A DNA stretch of 64,000 nt, from NCBI GenBank assembly GCA_000708835.1, contig DF236965.1, positions 66,700-130,699 on the forward strand, written 5' to 3'. Numbering within the stretch: the first letter of the stretch is position 1; each line of letters begins with the position of its first letter. The notes under the pieces were generated by a model that ran no database searches, had not been told where the DNA came from, and worked only from the letters and a program-made list of their open reading frames with translations. This document shows positions 59,872 through 64,000 of this stretch, piece by piece. This DNA is from Klebsormidium nitens. Taxonomy: Eukaryota > Streptophyta > Klebsormidiophyceae > Klebsormidiales > Klebsormidiaceae. Both the position numbers and the translations under genes were made by a program.

Positions 59872-62800
59872 ATGACCAGACCACAGTCGGCATCAACCCG
59901 CAGTCAGCATCCGACTGCTTGTATTGAATGCGAAGATGAGCTTGCCACTTCTTGGTGCGAGGTTAGTCCACATCAGCTCGCTTCAAGATTTCAGAATCAG
60001 AAGCTCTTGAAAATGGGTGTTTTCGATGGATCGGAAGCAATCGAGCGTCAGCTCCCTGTGTAAGCTCCTTGCTGGTTTCCTCCTTTAATGGATGCAGATT
60101 CGGTGTGGTCTTAGGTTCTAAATCAGTGTGTGACTGGCTCGGTTTCTTGTATCATGGATCAGCCCTTCCATGCTGACCGCATCTCGCTTTTCTCCAGGAG
60201 TGTCGCACAAGCTTCTGTGAGGTGAGCCTCGACGTCTTACTTTAACTTTGTTGGCGGTGGCTAGTCCTTTTGAGGGCCTAAATTTGGTATGTGGGGGAGA
60301 TGCACGATGGGCACTGCTTGACAGTGATCGAAGATTTTATGACATGTGGCTCTCTACAACGTGAGGATCTGGTCTGCGCCGTATGCTTTGTCCAGCTTCT
60401 CCATTGCTCAAAAGATGGTGGCGCTGACTGAAAAGCTCACTTTTGGCCACCATGTTCCAGGAATGCGACCTCCATCAGCACCATCCAAAAAGCTTGCGCC
60501 GAGAGCATGTCAGGACGCCAATCAGTCCTCCGGAACCCCCGGCCGCGGCGGCATCAAGAGCCGGCTTGCTCTCAAAGGCGTTTGCGACAGAGGAAACGGC
60601 CTGGAGTGCAGAGGGTGACGAAGATTCAGCAGAGGACGGACCTGCAGATAGTGGTCTCACTTCTGCTAACCAGGGGGCTTTCAGTTCTGGTGGGAAGTTG
60701 GAGAGTGGGAGCAGCCACCATGCGCTCAAGTCGAAACGGAAGCACAAGAAGAAGCGGGGGAAAAGTAGGGGTCACTCAAAGGACAGAGTGGAGGGTGGGG
60801 GAGTTGAAGCGGAAGGGCATGAAGATGGAAGGGCTGAGCCCAGCCCTACCAAGGGGCTGGATTGTCAGGTTAGAAAGGAGAAGGACGGGGATTCCGGAGG
60901 AAGCTCATCCGTCGAGCACTTGAGGGAACGCCCGGTGAGTTGCCTGGTTCTAAGGGTCCGGCAAGCTCCAAGGAGTCTTAAGATTCTCAAATTGATTGAT
61001 TAGTTATGTTGAGATTGGTGCGTCATTGAGCCTTGTTTCCCAGGTGGCTGCTACACCAGCGGGGCGCTTCACGTGAGCACAGGCGGATGTTGCTGGCATT
61101 GCAACTGTTTGTCACACTTGCAACAAGGGTATCGTGAGACGAAGATGTAGGGACTTTGGTGTTGTCATCGAGAGTAAGAGGTTCTAACTCTCTGATGATG
61201 GGCGCTTTGGTCTTCTGTCGACTTCTGCCAATTAAACATCAAGCAGCTCTTTCTCTCTCTTTCTCTCTGTATTTCAAAGACTGTGCATACCCGAAGTCGC
61301 TCGCTGGCAATGACGTGTGTTCTCAGAAGCTTGGAAGACTCCCTCACCTTAAAACTTTGTCGTCTGCCAACCCTCAGGTCTGGAAGAAGCGCAAGTCGTC
61401 CCTGAAGGGCAGCCATGAAGCGGCCGGAGAGGGGCCCCGGCAGTCTCTGCACGTGCACTGGTCGCCCGACGTCAAGGACCACAGGGCAGAGGATCACTCG
61501 CCCTCATATGGCAGCCCCCGCCGCTTCGTCCCGTTCATCAGCAACCGCCGCAAAAAGTATGCGGAAAAGCACCACAAGAAGCATCACAAGGGAGCGGCAG
61601 AGCATGCCGACAAGCGGGGCAAGGGCAAGGGGCGGAAGAGCCATGAAGCGCCAAGGTCACCAGGGTGAGTCAGAATCAAGTTTACAAGGTGGTTATAGCT
61701 TGTGGGGGTCAAGGATACAACTAGTTTGGGCCCTGTCTCATCAAGGCCGTGTGTAAACTTAGAAATCTCAGGAAAGTAGTCTTCAGGGCAGTTGGTAGAA
61801 CGTCTTTGATTGAGCATTTGAACCAGTTGACGTCAGGTTTTGCGGTGACACTCGTGTGCTTTTAGAATTTACTGTCGAGCTTGTTTAAGCATTGCTTGAT
61901 ATTTCTAAATCAGGCAAGTCGCATCTTTTCTAACTATCTGGCTTCTCAAGCCTTGATATCAAACGTCTTACCCAAATTCTGTCATTTATAGTCCGTCAGG
62001 CTCTTATTGCATTACTGGTTGAGGCAGGCTGAAACCCCTCGGGGCAGTCTGTTAGTGCTGCACCTAGAAGAAGCGTATATGGTTCTCGTCTCAAGGAGCT
62101 AACACGACACGATTGCCATGATTGCAGAGCAAAGAAGGCCCACCTGGAAAGTGCTCCCGCCACCGGCCTCAGCGACGCCTCTGAGAGCGCAGATTCGGAC
62201 GCGTTTAGCCCAGTCTGGCCAAGGGACTCCAGCGACAAGTCGGAGGGCACGAGCGATGACTCCAGCTTCGAGGACAAGATGGAGCCCCGACATCGTGTTC
62301 CGGACGTCCAGCTCAAGCTGCCAGAAGCCCGAAGCGGAAGAGGGTCCGAAGTCGAGAACGAAGAGATCCCGGGGGGGTCTGGTAAGGAGCAGGGGGCTAG
62401 AACGGGTTCGGAAGCTGGGTTGAAGATGTCGGAGGAGGTTTCGGTGCTGAAGAGGGAGGGCGCCGCGCTGAAAGCGGTGCCGTTTGGAGAGATTGTGAGC
62501 AGCAGCGGGGCGGAGGACACAGCGGAAGAATCGGCGACGGAGGACGATTCAATGGCGGGGGGGATGGATCTCGACTCGTCGGAGACCGAGATGCTGGCCG
62601 GCGGTGCCAAGGAGCAGCCCCCCGGACGCTCCTGGAAGTGGTTTGAGAGATTCATGGGGAAGAAGAAGTCGGATGCGCCGGAGAGCAAGGGGCCTGCTCA
62701 GGAGAGGGAAAAAGCTGCGCGGTCAACAAAGGGGCCTGCGAAGAAGGGCTTGGTAGACGAAAGAGGAGGGGTGGGTTCTGTTCCAGCGGTGGAGAAGAGC

Positions 62801-64000
62801 CCGTTGGGTTTGATCCGCAACTCGAATAGCAGAGCGGAGTTCGGCGCTGCACCGCAGTACAGCAGGACCGCGCCTGCAAAAGCTCCGGCGGGAGACGCTC
62901 CGAATGAATTGAGGGTGGGAAATGATTCGGGCGAACTGGAGAACGCCCGCGGTCGGATGGAGTCTGCGGCGAGGCTGGCACAGGGTGGCGACACTGTAAA
63001 AGCTGTGTGCGAGTACGAGGCTGCTATTCGCTTATTCCGGTCTCAGTATAGCGCAGCCGGTCGCCAGGCGCTGCAAGGGGAGGCGCAAGCGTGGGAAAAG
63101 ATCGCCGCCCTACAGAAACGGGAAGACAACGGCGCGGCGGCAGGACGGGGTTACTTGGCTGCCGCGCGGGTGTATCAGAGGTTGGGTATGGAGCCGGAAA
63201 TGGGGGCGTGTCTGCAGCAGGCACGTGAGCTGCAAAAGGGGGGGAGCAGTGACGAAGAAGCGGCGGAGGAGGGGCCTAAAGCACAGGCAGAGGCGACCGT
63301 CGCTAGAAAGGGAGAAAAGGATTCGAACGAAAAGCAGGGGATGCTAACAAAGAGCGCGGACGACGATTCGACGAGGGGAACACGCGAATTTGGGAACGGT
63401 AACACTAGCGTAGAGCAGGACAAGGTGTTTCCAGCACAGGGCAGTACAGTAGCAGTGAACAGTAGCCCGCAACCTGTACAGAGCAGTAACAAGCAGGACT
63501 TAGCGCAGGGTCTAGTGTACAATAACGAGGGGGCCAAGGGGGCCAGCGGCAAGAGGGGGCCCAAGAAGAAGGGGAAGGGCGCGGCCAGTAAGGGCACATC
63601 TGAAGTCGGTGTAGCCAAGACGGCACCTGGAGAGGGGTCTGACGACAAAGTGCAGGCCGAAACGGTGCAATCGGGACCGGTAGTCATTTCAGGCACGCCG
63701 GTGAGGAGAGGAGACTCAGGCGGAAGTTTTGCGGGGAGCGGGGCCGTCGCTGCCAGCCAGGTTGACACCACTGCGTCAATCGCAAGGAGCCGCAAGTCTG
63801 GGGCGGCGGCAGTGGCGTCAGGCGACGCGGACAAAGGGAAGGCGCTTCTGGTCGGGGCGTTGGTAGCGGCTCGGAAGGGGGGCGTGAAAGCGGAGGAGGC
63901 GCGCTGCCTGCGCCTGCTGGCGGATTCCCAGGCCACCGAGGAACAGCGCGTGCGGACGCTCGAGCAGGCGGTGCAGGGGATGCGGGACTCGGGCCTGCGG
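59872..64000 (+). CDS. B-box-type zinc-finger protein with charged low-complexity region, 3' partial
   Basis: I do not recognise a named family. Exons that agree in phase: 59872-59961, 60198-60221 (24 bases), 60461-60934, 61378-61664, and 62128 to the window end, the last open for 624 codons. Joined, the first three give a complete B-box-like zinc site: CIEC, eight residues, CEEC, RTSF, CEEC, DLHQHH, then a further His. Next comes a Ser/Gly/Lys-rich part with KSKRKHKKKRGKSRG. A segment LHVHWSPDVKDHR and a His/Lys run (KHHKKHHKG) follow. The long last exon is acidic and Lys-rich and contains a TPR-like helix (ARLAQGGDTVKAVCEYEAA). The start is uncertain. ATG 59872 works, but an exon at 59115-59171 (AELESEWGLLESSVKELG, coiled-coil-like) can splice in phase to 59849, so the true start may be upstream. 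Nuclear localisation is inferred from the basic runs. Confidence 0.65.

Noticed and set aside
63175-63936. 253-codon minus-strand frame near the right edge
   Set aside because: Complement of the open plus-strand exon that continues from 62128 and splices in phase to upstream exons. No domain is seen on the minus strand.
1-64000. CRISPR array, insertion sequence, rRNA or prokaryotic operon
   Set aside because: No spaced direct-repeat array, no transposase frame, no rRNA signature; all recognised genes are intron-rich and eukaryotic.

Overview
The window is nuclear DNA of a streptophyte (land-plant lineage). Its genes are split by many short GT-AG introns (roughly 80 to 1100 bases), coding exons are visibly GC-richer than introns, and the closest recognisable families are plant ones: an ALE2-type receptor kinase, a PHT1 phosphate transporter, a plant-type fatty acid amide hydrolase and a plant-type ASPM. 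A charophyte alga (for example a Klebsormidium-like genome) or a bryophyte would fit. The species is inference and was not tested by any search.

Layout. Bases 1-9173 (+) hold an ALE2-like receptor kinase that enters the window inside its signal peptide. Bases 11104-13120 (+) hold a small universal stress protein. Bases 14571-19043 (+) encode the CCT delta chaperonin subunit. Bases 20522-27419 (-) encode a PHT1 phosphate transporter, which converges on CCT4 and diverges from a SLC25 carrier with a long N-terminal extension (29138-34005, +). Bases 35573-49323 (-) are a complete ASPM gene with about fifty IQ motifs, most of them in one 3.4 kb exon. It is head to head with fatty acid amide hydrolase (50089-57188, +) across 765 bases. 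The right edge (about 59872 to beyond 64000, +) is an uncharacterised protein with a B-box-type zinc finger followed by a long charged low-complexity region, cut by the window end.

Exon models were assembled by hand by matching splice phase and family alignment. For CCT4, PHT1, the carrier, FAAH and the stress protein the exons sum to a clean reading frame. For ASPM they do so except for two surplus bases inside the IQ exon, which also appear as a 209-base period in a 207-base repeat. These look like unrelated housekeeping and signalling genes; no operon-like or cluster logic is evident.

The most unusual structure is in the introns. In the receptor kinase, an intron carries a tandem array of about five copies of the next exon's acceptor plus first codons. 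In the phosphate transporter, an intron carries a second copy of the next exon's acceptor and first 16 codons, differing mostly at synonymous positions. Both create decoy or alternative acceptors that lead into stop codons.
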